A stretch of 64,000 nt of DNA from Pelosinus baikalensis (GTDB taxonomy: Bacteria > Bacillota > Negativicutes > DSM-13327), in assembly GCF_020819555.1 (NCBI RefSeq), contig NZ_JAJHJB010000019.1, positions 1-64,000 on the forward strand, written 5' to 3'. Below are positions 52,956-62,095 of this stretch, in pieces. The position numbers were made by a program, and so were the translations under genes. How positions within the stretch are numbered: position 1 is the first letter of the stretch; every line of letters begins with the position of its first letter. The notes under the pieces were generated by a model. The model did no database searches, was not told where the DNA came from, and was given only the letters and a program-made list of their open reading frames with translations.

Positions 52956-54146
52956 ATGGGAGAAAAACGTGTTTTATTCACTTCAGAGTCAGTGACAGAG
53001 GGACATCCTGATAAAATGGCGGATCAGATTTCAGATAGTGTACTTGATGCGATTATGGCAAAAGATCCTATGGGGAGGGTAGCGTGTGAAACGCTTCTGA
53101 CTACAGGACAGGTGCATGTCGTTGGTGAAATTACTACGAATTGCTATGTAGATATTCCTTTAATTGTACGTGATACAATTAAAGAGATCGGGTATACTCG
53201 CGCGAAGTATGGTTTTGATGGGGATACTTGTGGGGTGCTGGTTTCTATTGATGAGCAATCCGCTGATATTGCGATGGGTGTAGACAAGGCCTTGGAAGCT
53301 AAGAAAGGGCAAATGGATGAAATCGAGGCGATTGGTGCTGGTGATCAAGGAATGATGTTTGGTTATGCAACCAATGAAACTCCGGAATATATGCCATTGA
53401 CAATTTCTTTAGCGCATAAATTGGCTCGTCGTTTGTCTGAGGTGCGCAAAAACGATGAAGTAGATTACTTGCGTCCTGATGGAAAAACTCAGGTAACGGT
53501 GGAATATGAAGATGGAAAACCGATTCGTGTTGATACCATTGTTATTTCTACTCAGCATAGTCCTGAGGTTGATTTAGCGACAATTGAAAAAGATATGATT
53601 GAGAAAGTTATTGTACCAATGGTTCCTGCTGCCTTACTAGATGAAAATACTAAATATTATATTAATCCGACAGGCCGCTTTGTAATCGGTGGACCGCAAG
53701 GTGATGCAGGACTTACTGGTCGCAAGATTATTGTTGATACTTATGGTGGAATGGCACGTCATGGTGGTGGTGCATTCTCAGGTAAAGATTGTACAAAAGT
53801 GGATCGATCAGCTGCCTATGCTGCTCGTTATGTAGCTAAAAACGTAGTAGCTGCGGGACTGGCTGATAAATGTGAAATTCAATTAGCTTATGCAATTGGT
53901 GTTGCTCAACCAGTATCTATTATGGTGGATACCTTTGGAACTGCTAAACTTAAGGAAGCTGACATTGCTCTTCTTATTAATAAGCATTTTGACTTGCGTC
54001 CAGCTGGTATTATTAAAGCATTGGATTTACGCCGTCCCATTTATCGTCAAACAGCAGCGTATGGTCATTTTGGCCGTATTGACATTGAATTGCCATGGGA
54101 GCGAACAGATAAGAGTGAAATTCTGCGCAAAGAAGCCAATATATAA
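52956..54146 (+). CDS. metK: S-adenosylmethionine synthetase
   Basis: MetK makes SAM from methionine and ATP in the cytoplasm. The 396-residue product is full length with FTSESVTEGHPDKMADQISD, the GAGDQGMMFGYA loop near residue 128, the GGPQGDAGLTGRKIIVDTYGG loop near residue 246 and GGGAFSGKD. It has a GGGAGATGTAGGTT ribosome site. It lies inside the island, downstream of four SAM-dependent radical enzymes, so it may be a pathway-dedicated copy; whether the host has another metK cannot be seen. Confidence 0.96.
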   Translation: MGEKRVLFTSESVTEGHPDKMADQISDSVLDAIMAKDPMGRVACETLLTTGQVHVVGEITTNCYVDIPLIVRDTIKEIGYTRAKYGFDGDTCGVLVSIDEQSADIAMGVDKALEAKKGQMDEIEAIGAGDQGMMFGYATNETPEYMPLTISLAHKLARRLSEVRKNDEVDYLRPDGKTQVTVEYEDGKPIRVDTIVISTQHSPEVDLATIEKDMIEKVIVPMVPAALLDENTKYYINPTGRFVIGGPQGDAGLTGRKIIVDTYGGMARHGGGAFSGKDCTKVDRSAAYAARYVAKNVVAAGLADKCEIQLAYAIGVAQPVSIMVDTFGTAKLKEADIALLINKHFDLRPAGIIKALDLRRPIYRQTAAYGHFGRIDIELPWERTDKSEILRKEANI

Positions 54147-54157
54147 TTTAAATTTGC

Positions 54158-55926
54158 TGGCGATACCCCATAGCCATCAAGCTAAGAAAATTCAATTAAA
54201 TAAAGCCCCCTCCCCCCCCATTTGTAAAAAAATGTTATCCTTTTAAAGGACGATGAAAGCATACAGATGGGGGAATTTATAATTGATAGAAGAAAACTTA
54301 ACTTTGGATGAAAATATAAAGCATTTTGCAGATGAACTCAAAAGATGGTTTTCAAAAGAGGAGATTGAAGAAATAGCAATAGAAACTGGTTTTGTGAAAA
54401 GAAAGGGTAAAATTACAGCATGTGAATTCGTTTGCTTATGCTGCTTTATGGATGTAGGGGTTGCGAACCACACACTTGTTACCTTATGTACAAAACTGAG
54501 TGCAAAAACAGGCGTAGTGATTTCCAATCAGGCATTAGACCAACGTTTAAATGAAAGATGTGTGGAATTTCTAAAGAAGATTTTCGAGAAACTTTTACGC
54601 CAAACAATAACAAATCATACTCGTATATCCAGTCTATGGGATGACGATTTCAAACGAATAAGAATACTTGATTCTACAGCTTTTCAAGTACCAGAAAACT
54701 ATAAGCATACCTACCCTGGCTCAGGTGGATGCTCTCAACCTTCAGGGGTTAAAATACAACTAGAATATGAATTGAAATCAGGAAATTTTATGAATGTAGA
54801 AGTGGGAGCTGGCTCAGGAAATGATAACACTTTTGGAACCAAGATAAGAGATACTATCAAACCTAGAGATCTTATTTTAAGAGACCTTGGCTATTTCAGT
54901 TTTGAAGATTTTTTTGGATGTAGAAAAGAGAAAAGCCTTTTATATATCAAGACTCAAACCGAATATAGCCGTGTATATAGAAAATACTGAGATCGAGTAT
55001 TATAAGAATGGTACCCCTAAAAAAATCAACATTTTTTACAAGAATTCATATTTCTGACATCATGAAACAGATGAGCGATGGAGAACGTTATGAAATTAAG
55101 GATGTCTATGTAGGTAGGGAGAAAAAACTGAAAACCAGGCTTATTTTATATAAACTAACAAAAGAACAATTGAAAAAAAGGTCGGAGAAGTGTGAGAAGA
55201 ATGCTAAAAAGAAAGGGATAGAGAAGAGTGATCATACCATTGAATTATTAGGGATATCCATTTATATAACGAATATCGAGGAAGCAGTGTTAAGTGCCGA
55301 AGAAGTTCATGAATTCTATTCATTGCGTTGGCAGGTGGAGATAGTATTTAAAACTTGGAAATCTATATTTCATATACACATTGTAAAACCAGTTAAAATA
55401 GAACGATTTCAATGTCAGCTTTATGGGAAACTCATTTTGCTACTCTTGAGTTCTGCTGTAACGTTTAAGATGAGGGCTTTAGTGTTAGAAAATAAAGCAC
55501 TTGAAGCCAGTGAAATGAAAGTTTCTGAGATTGTTCATGAATATATTGATAGACTATCCTTTAAACTTATAGAAATCCCTAGTAAAGCTTTCAATACCTT
55601 ACAGTTAGTATTTGAAAATGTAGTCAGGAATGGCCTGAAATCTTTATAGGAAGAACAAGAAAACTGTTTTTGATATTCTTAGGGCTTGTTATAAACGAAC
55701 ATCAGGGAGAGTTAGAATGGCAGCATAAACTAATTTCACAATTTTGTGAATTTTTCACTGTATATGTGGTTTTTTAGTGTGCCATGAAATAGTTTTAATA
55801 CTCATGTACACTTAAAAGACACCATTGAAAATCATGAACTGAAAGAAAAATTGGCGAAAATAGGTGCCCGATGAGTGTCCACTATTATTGACTATGGCTT
55901 AGCTTGATGGCTATGGGATGTCGCCA
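54158..55926 (+). mobile_element. IS4-family (IS231-like) insertion sequence
   Basis: Inverted repeats at 54158-54186 and 55898-55926 match at 27 of 29 positions and include CATAGCCATCAAGCTAAG, resembling the IS231 end. The element is about 1.77 kb and starts 12 bases after metK. It contains the frameshifted transposase. Confidence 0.75.
54283..55649 (+). pseudogene. IS4-family transposase, frameshifted
   Basis: The first part (to 54990) has ILDSTAFQVPENY and LRDLGYFSFEDF, the two Asp of the DDE site. The last part (from about 55030) has YSLRWQVEIVFKTWK, the Y-2-R-3-E-6-K signature of IS4. Between them the reading passes through a third frame (VYIENTEIEYYKNGTPKK), so two shifts at A- and T-runs separate the halves and the enzyme should be inactive. 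Confidence 0.82.
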
Positions 55927-56179
55927 ACATTTCCGACAAAGCCCACGCTAAGAGTTAAAATGGGTAAAAACATTACTTTTTACCTACGTTAAGATAATGA
56001 ATCGAAAAATAAGTGCATTAAAGGTTGTATTAGCTTTATGTTGATACTTTGTTTTGGATAATAGTTTTAGAATGAAAAAATACGCTTAAATAAGCTATTT
56101 GAAAGACTTCTATATAAGTACCTAAAACGTGCGTTTATGGTTCAAATTCTTTAATCTTTAATCGGAGCGAGTAGTCAAA

Positions 56180-56652
56180 TTGTGGGGTGAAGTAGATTTG
56201 GATGTTTTTGATATAAGTAAAGATGATAAATGTAGAGCCAGACATGAGATTGGTCATGTGCTTGTATTAGAACAAACTAAGGTTGATTGGGAATATGTAA
56301 CTATATTATCCGATGATGGAAACCAAAGGTGGCTGCGTTAAACATAATCAGCTTGAAACAATTGAAGCAAACTGCTGTAATCATATTCTGATTGGTCCGT
56401 GAAGCAATTATACGTATAAGATATGATGAGTTTTCAGCCTTACTTTCGTCCATAAAATATGACCAAGAAGATGTAAAACCGTTTCTAGCACAAGTCAATC
56501 CCTCCATTCGGGAAAATCACTGTATAAATCATGCGATAGCCTCCAATTTAAAGTTTTTCCGTCGTCCAGAAATAAAGAGAAAGATCAATCAGCTTGTAGA
56601 GGAACCTATAAATCGCAAAAAAATGACTAGACAGGAATATTTACTTTTGTAA
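56180..56652 (+). pseudogene. Decayed HExxH zinc-peptidase-like gene
   Basis: One frame reads DKCRARHEIGHVLVLEQTKV, containing an HExxH motif. A second reads TKGGCVKHNQLETIEANC, and a third (to 56652) reads IRYDEFSALLSS and SNLKFFRRPEIKRKI. Together they look like a small M41-like metalloprotein common on mobile elements, broken by two frameshifts. The family assignment is tentative. The rest of 55927-57094 has no gene I can support. Confidence 0.4.
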
Positions 56653-57094
56653 AAAGCATATAAGGGCGACAAATGGGCAAAGTGCCTTGGGTACTTCCTT
56701 CACCCATTGTTAAAGATATCCGCTAGCAGAATCATTTCATGTATTGAAGTTGATGTAACGGGATGGCAGTGGTTATAATATAATAGATGAGGTAATGGTG
56801 CCCATAACTCGATCTAAACTTTTTACGCTGACTTGCTTGTCCATTATATTGTCCCTTATCGTTTGCAAATGTCCCTTGCTGTTTACCAATAGGTACAAAT
56901 GATAAACGGCAAGAATTCAGGAAAAACAAAGGTTATCAATTAACATAAACATTTACAAATAGCGTTCCTCTCATTCGTAATGAGTGGATCTGTAGAAAAA
57001 AAGCTAAATTTAATTAGTTAGCTGGTCTTAATATATAGACACAGGCAAAAGTCTTAGTATAGAAGCCCCGCAGGGGATATATGCCGAAATGGCG

Positions 57095-57117
57095 CTTTTG
57101 ATAACACTTTTGATAAC
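57095..57117 (+). other. Arm-type integrase sites near attR
   Basis: TTTTGATAACA occurs twice (57095-57105 and 57107-57117), matching the sites next to attL; a weaker TTGATAACC lies near 57160. They lie inside the island end. Confidence 0.6.
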
Positions 57118-57238
57118 AGACTGTAAAAAACAGCAAAAAAATAAATGAACTACATCGATTGATAACCGTGAAAAAGCTGGATTCTATGGATTATATACTA
57201 GTGGAAAATACGGGCTTATACCTTAAAAATGTGGGTAT

Positions 57239-57363
57239 GCTCGACTCGAAATCGAGTAGGCGGGAAACTGTCTCGTGGGTTCGAATCCCACCCTCTCCGC
57301 CATGAAGTTAATAATACCAGAAGTTGTAGCTGCTTGCAGTGAAGACTTCTGGTTTTTTTATTT
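57239..57363. repeat. attR direct repeat with partial tRNA-Ser
   Basis: This is the second copy of the 15608-15732 sequence, with two mismatches. It contains the anticodon arm, variable arm, T-arm and 3' end of tRNA-Ser(CGA) plus the terminator but no 5' acceptor or D-arm, so it is not a functional tRNA. It marks the right end of the island. Confidence 0.92.
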
Positions 57364-57411
57364 TTGTGGAATGACGTGGGGACGGTGGTAGTGTCTTGTT
57401 ATAGACTGTTA

Positions 57412-58080
57412 TTATGGATTTTCTTTGAGAATTTTGGCTTGTTGAACGAAGCGTACTCCTAAGTCGAAGGCCTTGTTGCAGTATTCGGGAAATTGCTCTT
57501 CCTTTACTTTGGCCTTTTTATCTCCGTCAAAAACTGTTATGACGTATTTAGAGTAATCGTCGAATTGATAAGTATCATTGACAACAAGTGGCTCAAAATA
57601 ACCAAATACTCTTTTTAAATCTATCTCCGAGAATCTCAATCCCTGTGTATATCCTAACTCATTCATTTGGTCATGAGTTACATTCATAGTATAGATAAAG
57701 CCGGTTGGTATTTTTCGACCAAATATAGTTTTGTACCCAGATGTATATGTTTGATAGGGGAACATTAATCTTTCCATAAAAGATCTCATATTACCAGTAA
57801 CTGATTCAAAATATATTGGCGAACCAAGAATAATTGCATCTGAGGTTGCTGCTTTTTCGAGAATCGGTGTTAATCCGTCTTTAAAAGCACATTTTCCATA
57901 GCTTTTACCGTTTTTTAATTTACAGGCAAAACAGCTAATGCACCCTTTGTAATCTAAGTCGTAAAGATGAATTAATTCTGTTTCAGCTCCATGTGATGCT
58001 GCGCCTTCAAGTGCTTTCTTAAGTAAAGTTGCAGTATTTTTAGTCTTTCTCGGACTTCCATTGATTGCTATTATTTTCAT
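57412..58080 (-). CDS. NADPH-dependent FMN reductase / flavodoxin-fold oxidoreductase
   Basis: The 222-residue protein has the FMN-phosphate loop IAINGSPRKTKNTATLL, a Cys-rich YKGCISCFACKL segment that may hold a cluster as in iron-sulphur flavoproteins, and ILGSPIYFESVTGNMRSFMERL. It is a cytoplasmic flavin oxidoreductase of the WrbA/ISF type. It is divergent from an HxlR regulator, a common pairing in which the regulator controls the reductase in response to electrophiles or quinones. Confidence 0.88.
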   Translation of the reverse strand: MKIIAINGSPRKTKNTATLLKKALEGAASHGAETELIHLYDLDYKGCISCFACKLKNGKSYGKCAFKDGLTPILEKAATSDAIILGSPIYFESVTGNMRSFMERLMFPYQTYTSGYKTIFGRKIPTGFIYTMNVTHDQMNELGYTQGLRFSEIDLKRVFGYFEPLVVNDTYQFDDYSKYVITVFDGDKKAKVKEEQFPEYCNKAFDLGVRFVQQAKILKENP

Positions 58081-58165
58081 ATAAATACCTCCCTAAGTTC
58101 AATCTTGACTTTATGTTTCAAAGTATATATTCTTATAGGAAGATAATCAAGTATGCACAAATTTG

Positions 58166-58188
58166 TTATATACTAACCTTTTGGTTAG
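58166..58188. promoter_or_regulatory. Palindromic operator between reductase and HxlR gene
   Basis: CTAACCTTTTGGTTAG (58173-58188) is a perfect palindrome overlapping a TATACT-like -10 element, 15 bases before the regulator start. It is a likely HxlR autoregulatory site. Confidence 0.6.
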
Positions 58189-58203
58189 CATGGGGAGGCT
58201 ATC

Positions 58204-58533
58204 ATGGTAGATTTTGAGAGTAAATTTGGGAAATGTCCGATGTACTACACAATGTCAGCAGTGGAAGGTAAATGGAAGTGGATTATCCTGTGGGAAATTT
58301 ATAAAGCCGAAGTAATACGGTATAACAAATTGAGAGAAGAACTTCAGCCGATTGCACATAAAACATTAAGCAAACAGCTAAAGGAATTGGAAGCGAGTAA
58401 ATTGGTTCATCGAGAACAATATAATGAAGTACCTCCCAAAGTTGAGTATTCGTTAACCAATGAAGGCAAAACGTTAATTCCCATTCTTGATCTCATGTAC
58501 CAATGGGGAGAGAAGCATATCGATATGGAGTAA
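58204..58533 (+). CDS. HxlR-family transcriptional regulator
   Basis: The 109-residue winged-helix protein has the HxlR layout: CPMYYTMSAVEGKWKWIILWEI near the N-terminus (conserved Cys), the helix-turn-helix AHKTLSKQLKELEASKLVHREQYNEVPPKVEYSLT and the C-terminal dimer helix. It probably represses or activates the divergent flavin reductase. ATG 58204 follows GGGGAGG. Confidence 0.92.
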   Translation: MVDFESKFGKCPMYYTMSAVEGKWKWIILWEIYKAEVIRYNKLREELQPIAHKTLSKQLKELEASKLVHREQYNEVPPKVEYSLTNEGKTLIPILDLMYQWGEKHIDME

Positions 58534-58554
58534 GCCGAAGGGATAAAAAAGAAA

Positions 58555-58660
58555 TAACGCCAGCTCAAAGACGGCGGTTATTCTTAACCCTATAATCTGA
58601 GCTAACCGCTCCCGGTTAGAAGCCTGTGGGCTGGCGTGTTAGAGCACGTCAGTCCTTTTC
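58555..58660 (+). ncRNA. Structured RNA/terminator region after HxlR
   Basis: TAACGCCAGC (58555-58564) can pair with GCTGGCG.GTTA (58630-58641), enclosing a perfect hairpin CTAACCG/CGGTTAG (58602-58619). Alternatively GGCTGGCGTG pairs with CACGTCAGTCC (58645-58655) followed by T-rich DNA, a terminator. The pattern resembles 3' regions of Firmicute type I toxin/antisense loci, but no toxin frame is visible. Bases 58661-58958 hold nothing recognisable. Confidence 0.4.
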
Positions 58661-58958
58661 TTATATTCATAGAAATAAAAATATGCAGTCGGTATGAAAA
58701 AATCTTGCCCGAGTAGGGACATTGGTTATTTTTGTATTAATATTTTGTGAAATATTAAAATCTATATCTTTCAGGAGAGGTAATGATTCTCAAAATGGTT
58801 TATCCTAATGGTAAGTGTGATTAAAAGGACAAGTCATTTGTTAATTGCATGATAGCTAAAAGATGCTGTTATTACACCAAATAAATAAAGATAATAAAAA
58901 GGAAATTACTGCACAATAAGATCAAGGGGATAAACAAAAAAAACGGGAGGGAAACAAC

Positions 58959-59249
58959 GTGATTGTTTTTGATGAGGCTGTTGTAAAAAAGATACTGTTA
59001 GAAGAAGGGTATTCAGATGAGGGTGAGATAGACATGATATTTAATGAATTAAGTATCATTGATGCAAGTTTACAAAGAGTACTTGATGCCTATCTGGCAG
59101 ATCGAACAATCGTAGATGAGTTTAAGGTGGAAGGTCTAACGATAAATATAATCATGAGTAAGTTTAAATGTGATTTTTGGAAGGCATTAGGCTTTATGAA
59201 TACAAGTATTACAAACCATCAACTGGCTAAGGAGCTATATGATATGTAG
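58959..59249 (+). CDS. Hypothetical helical protein (96 residues)
   Basis: I do not recognise this protein. It is acidic and predicted helical, with no Cys, membrane segment or known motif. GTG 58959 follows a clear GGGAGGG site, which supports translation. It stands alone between a structured RNA region and a terminator copy, in the stretch just right of the island. Confidence 0.55.
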   Translation: MIVFDEAVVKKILLEEGYSDEGEIDMIFNELSIIDASLQRVLDAYLADRTIVDEFKVEGLTINIIMSKFKCDFWKALGFMNTSITNHQLAKELYDM

Positions 59250-59319
59250 CCAATGAATTGGGATTCATTGGAGATGGATAGGGGAGCCCTGAAAAGACAG
59301 GATGATAGGAACCATACTG

Positions 59320-59360
59320 CCAGGAGTTGCAGCTGCTTGCAGTGAAGACTTCTGGTTTTT
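59320..59360 (+). terminator. Third, diverged copy of the tRNA-Ser terminator
   Basis: CCAGGAGTTGCAGCTGCTTGC through ACTTCTGGTTTTT repeats the terminator of tRNA-Ser(CGA) with about two changes in 36 bases. No tRNA fragment precedes it. It may terminate the hypothetical gene and may be a scar of an older integration. Confidence 0.6.
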
Positions 59361-59594
59361 ATGTTCAGAATCATCTGTAAAAGGCAGAGATGGCGGTAGC
59401 GTCTTGTGAAGGAGTACTGCATGTTAAGCTTTTGTGTTTTAGCATTAGATGTTTAAGGCGCAAAGACGCTATTTAAAAATTTTGGATCATACAGGATGAG
59501 AATCGTTAAAGAGTCTTATTGTCATGCAGGATTTTGTATAGACTTGGCAAATAGAAGGAATATAGATATTGAGATAAAGATAGGGGTGTTGAAG

Positions 59595-60588
59595 ATGAGT
59601 AAACCGAATGTAGTAGTCATTGGTGGACTGATGACTCCAGCATTAGAACGACTGCAAAATTTTTGCAGTATTAAGCAATGGAAGACAAGAAAATGACATT
59701 CCCCGAGATATTTTATTGGAATGGGTTGCCGATGCTGAAGGTCTGATTGTAAATAATAGTGTGGCAGTAAATGAGGAATTGTTACAGAATGCACCGAGGC
59801 TCAAAGTGATCGCTCAGATGGCTGTGGGATATGACAACGTTGATATCGAAGCTTGTTCAAAATACAATATACCCTTTGGCAATACGCCGGGAGTTCTTGT
59901 TGATGCTACTGCTGACCTGGCATTTTCTCTTTTGTTATGTTCAGCGCGGCGAATTCATGAAGGGTGGGATTTTGTAAGGGCAAACTCTTGGGCTCTTGGT
60001 CATAAACTATCTTTTGGTATTGATATTGCTGGTAAGACTCTCGGAATCGTCGGTATGGGGCAAATTGGAGCTGCAGTTGCTCAAAGAGCAAAGGCATTTG
60101 GCATGAATGTGATCTATTATAATCGGAATCGTCGTCATGATGATGACAAGATTGGTGTAGCATATCAATCTTTTGAGAATCTATTGGACAAATCCGATGC
60201 GATTATCGTCTTGACTCCTCTGTCTCAAGAGACCAGAGGCTTATTTGGTAGAGAAGAGTTTCGAAAAATGAAATCTACGGCTTATTTCATTAATGTATCA
60301 AGAGGTCCAGTAGTGAATACAGATGCATTAGTGGAGGCCTTGCAATCAGGAGAAATTGCTTATGCGGCCCTTGATGTTACTGATCCAGAACCTGTGGCCC
60401 AGGATCATCCCTTGCTGAAGCTTTCTAACATTCTCATTACACCTCATATCGGCAGCGCAACGGTAGAAACTCGTACTGCAATGGCACAGATTACCGTCGA
60501 TAACCTTCTTGCAGGATTGGCAGATAGGCCTCTGGCAGCTTGTGTGAATGCAAGCAGGATCATTGGAAAGAGTGAGAAGTCGTTATAA
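59595..60588 (+). pseudogene. D-isomer 2-hydroxyacid dehydrogenase (GhrB-like), frameshifted
   Basis: The N-terminus MSKPNVVVIGGLMTPALERL (from 59595) stops at 59696. A one-base shift near 59687 restores KTRENDIPRDILLEW and the long frame to 60588. That frame has GYDNVDIEACSKYNIPFGNTPG, the NAD-binding GIVGMGQIGAAVAQRAKAFG, catalytic Arg in NVSRGPVVNTDAL, Glu in DVTDPEPV and His in TPHIGSATVETR. Apart from the shift it is a complete glyoxylate/hydroxypyruvate reductase of about 330 residues. The shift could be a sequencing error. Confidence 0.8.
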
Positions 60589-60674
60589 TTGTATTTAGAT
60601 TGTTTAATTTAATCCGAATCAGGTAATAGTATCAATGATCGCATGGCGATATTATAAAAGGTGAGGAGATCAAA

Positions 60675-61523
60675 ATGCTGTCTTCTGCTTATTGGTACTA
60701 TGGGCTAATCATGATAAGCCTGATTCTTGTAGCAGCATCACTCGTTTATAAAAAAGACTGGAAAATCCTCCTATTGCATTTGCAGACAAGCGCCGTGATT
60801 CACCCCTTTGAGATCGTCATTTTAATTTTATTGAATGGGTATCATTACTTCCCTGGTATTTTGCAGGATGCAAGGTTGGATAACTACTTGGGCTCCTATA
60901 TATCTAATTCATTGATTGTTCCGGCTTCTGCTGTTGCAATCAATGCTTTTTCACTTTCCTGGAATTATGTAATTAGTATTGCGGCTGTTTTTACTGGGTT
61001 AGATTGGTATTTTACAGAACTAGGAATCTATCAGCACTTCTGGTGGAGATCTTTTTATACTGGAATTGGGCTTTGCATTCTTTATGCAATTAGTAAATGG
61101 ATTTGGCGAGGGCTGCATGATAAAGAGCCTTCTTTCGTTTTTAAGTTTCTTACCATTTATATGATTTATGCATCCATCCACAATTTAATTGTCTTTATTC
61201 TGAATGAAGGAGGACGATTATTTAGATTTGATGTTAACTGGTTTTCAGATCCAGAGAAAGGTCATCAGATTTTTTTCTTCCTCCATTTGATAATCACTAG
61301 TATTATTATTACAATGTGTATTGGCCTGCGATTACGATTTCGTTATAGGCTAATGGGGATCGTTGTTTTAGTCGCACTCAATTGGTTTCTTGGGCAATAT
61401 CATATTTTTGTTCCCTCTGCGGAAAATATTTCAGCAGTTCAGTTCATCCTAGTTTCCATGCTAGCACTACCTCTTACCATTCTCCTTTTTAAACTAACCA
61501 AATTAAAATATTTATTTCCGTAA
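60675..61523 (+). CDS. Polytopic membrane protein of unknown function
   Basis: The 282-residue protein has about seven to eight hydrophobic helices (for example WYYGLIMISLILVAASLVY, WNYVISIAAVFTGLDWYF, FLHLIITSIIITMCIGL). I recognise no catalytic or transport motif. ATG 60675 follows AAAGGTGAGGAG. It lies 56 bases before the cblT-like gene on the same strand but without obvious coupling. Confidence 0.7.
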   Translation: MLSSAYWYYGLIMISLILVAASLVYKKDWKILLLHLQTSAVIHPFEIVILILLNGYHYFPGILQDARLDNYLGSYISNSLIVPASAVAINAFSLSWNYVISIAAVFTGLDWYFTELGIYQHFWWRSFYTGIGLCILYAISKWIWRGLHDKEPSFVFKFLTIYMIYASIHNLIVFILNEGGRLFRFDVNWFSDPEKGHQIFFFLHLIITSIIITMCIGLRLRFRYRLMGIVVLVALNWFLGQYHIFVPSAENISAVQFILVSMLALPLTILLFKLTKLKYLFP

Positions 61524-61579
61524 TATAAGGAATTCACACTCATAGCTATTTTGAGTATATAGAAAGCGGGAGAGGAAAT

Positions 61580-62095
61580 TTGAAAACAAAAGAAATCGTT
61601 TTGACATCTCTATTTATCGCACTGAGCTTTATTGGAGCTAACATAAAAGTTATGGGTAGTATTGCTTTTGATTCGATGCCAGGATTTTTAGGAGCACTGC
61701 TGCTTGGTCCGGCCTATGGTGCTTTCATTGGTATGATGGGACATTTGTTGACGGCGCTGCTGTCCGGATTTCCATTGTCCTTTCCTGTTCATATTGTCAT
61801 CATGATCGATATGGCAGCAACAATGGCAATTTTTAGTCTTGTTTATCGCAAGGTGGCAGAGGGTGAGGAGTTTTCTCTAAAAGCAATCACCCTAGCGGGA
61901 GTTTTGGGGGTTATCATGAATGGGCCAGTCTCACTGCTAATGTTAACTCCATTGTTGCTGCCTGTGATCGGTATAGCAGGAATGATCGCGTATCTGCCTG
62001 TACTTTCAGGTATCGCGACGCTTAATATTGTCCTTGCATGCCTTGTATATAAGTTGTTGCCCAATAGGATAAAAAAGGTTAGGAAGAAAATATGA
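61580..62095 (+). CDS. cblT: ECF-type S component, probable alpha-ribazole transporter
   Basis: The 171-residue protein has about five membrane helices and the ECF substrate-binding layout (SLFIALSFIGANIKVMG, FLGALLLGPAYGAFIGMMGHLLTALLSG). Position immediately before a CblS-like gene, overlapping it by four bases (ATGA), matches the CblT-CblS pair described in Firmicutes, which imports alpha-ribazole to salvage cobamides. The start is TTG 61580 after GGGAGAGG. Without the neighbour it could only be called an ECF S protein. No cobalamin riboswitch is visible upstream. Confidence 0.75.
   Translation: MKTKEIVLTSLFIALSFIGANIKVMGSIAFDSMPGFLGALLLGPAYGAFIGMMGHLLTALLSGFPLSFPVHIVIMIDMAATMAIFSLVYRKVAEGEEFSLKAITLAGVLGVIMNGPVSLLMLTPLLLPVIGIAGMIAYLPVLSGIATLNIVLACLVYKLLPNRIKKVRKKI

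Larger units (their letters stand above)
15608..57363. mobile_element. tRNA-Ser-integrated genomic island (~41.6 kb)
   Basis: Four observations support an integrated element: flanking 125-base direct repeats containing a tRNA 3' end, TTTTGATAACA arm-type repeats at both ends, a tyrosine recombinase next to attL, and dense IS remnants inside. It carries the biosynthetic cluster (21.9-52.8 kb) and metK. There are no conjugation, phage or replication genes, and the integrase lacks its N-terminus, so it is probably now fixed in place. Confidence 0.88.

Noticed and set aside
54283..55649. Programmed frameshift producing an active IS4 transposase
   Set aside because: Two shifts through three frames are needed and no slippery-site plus stem arrangement is evident; decay is simpler.
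56820..56940. Repeated GTCCCTT and TTATCGTTTGC-like words near 56840-56920
   Set aside because: Matches are short and irregular; I could not tie them to an IS end or operator.
57239..57304. A fourth tRNA-Ser gene
   Set aside because: Only the anticodon arm to the 3' end is present; the acceptor 5' strand and D-arm are missing. It is the attR copy.
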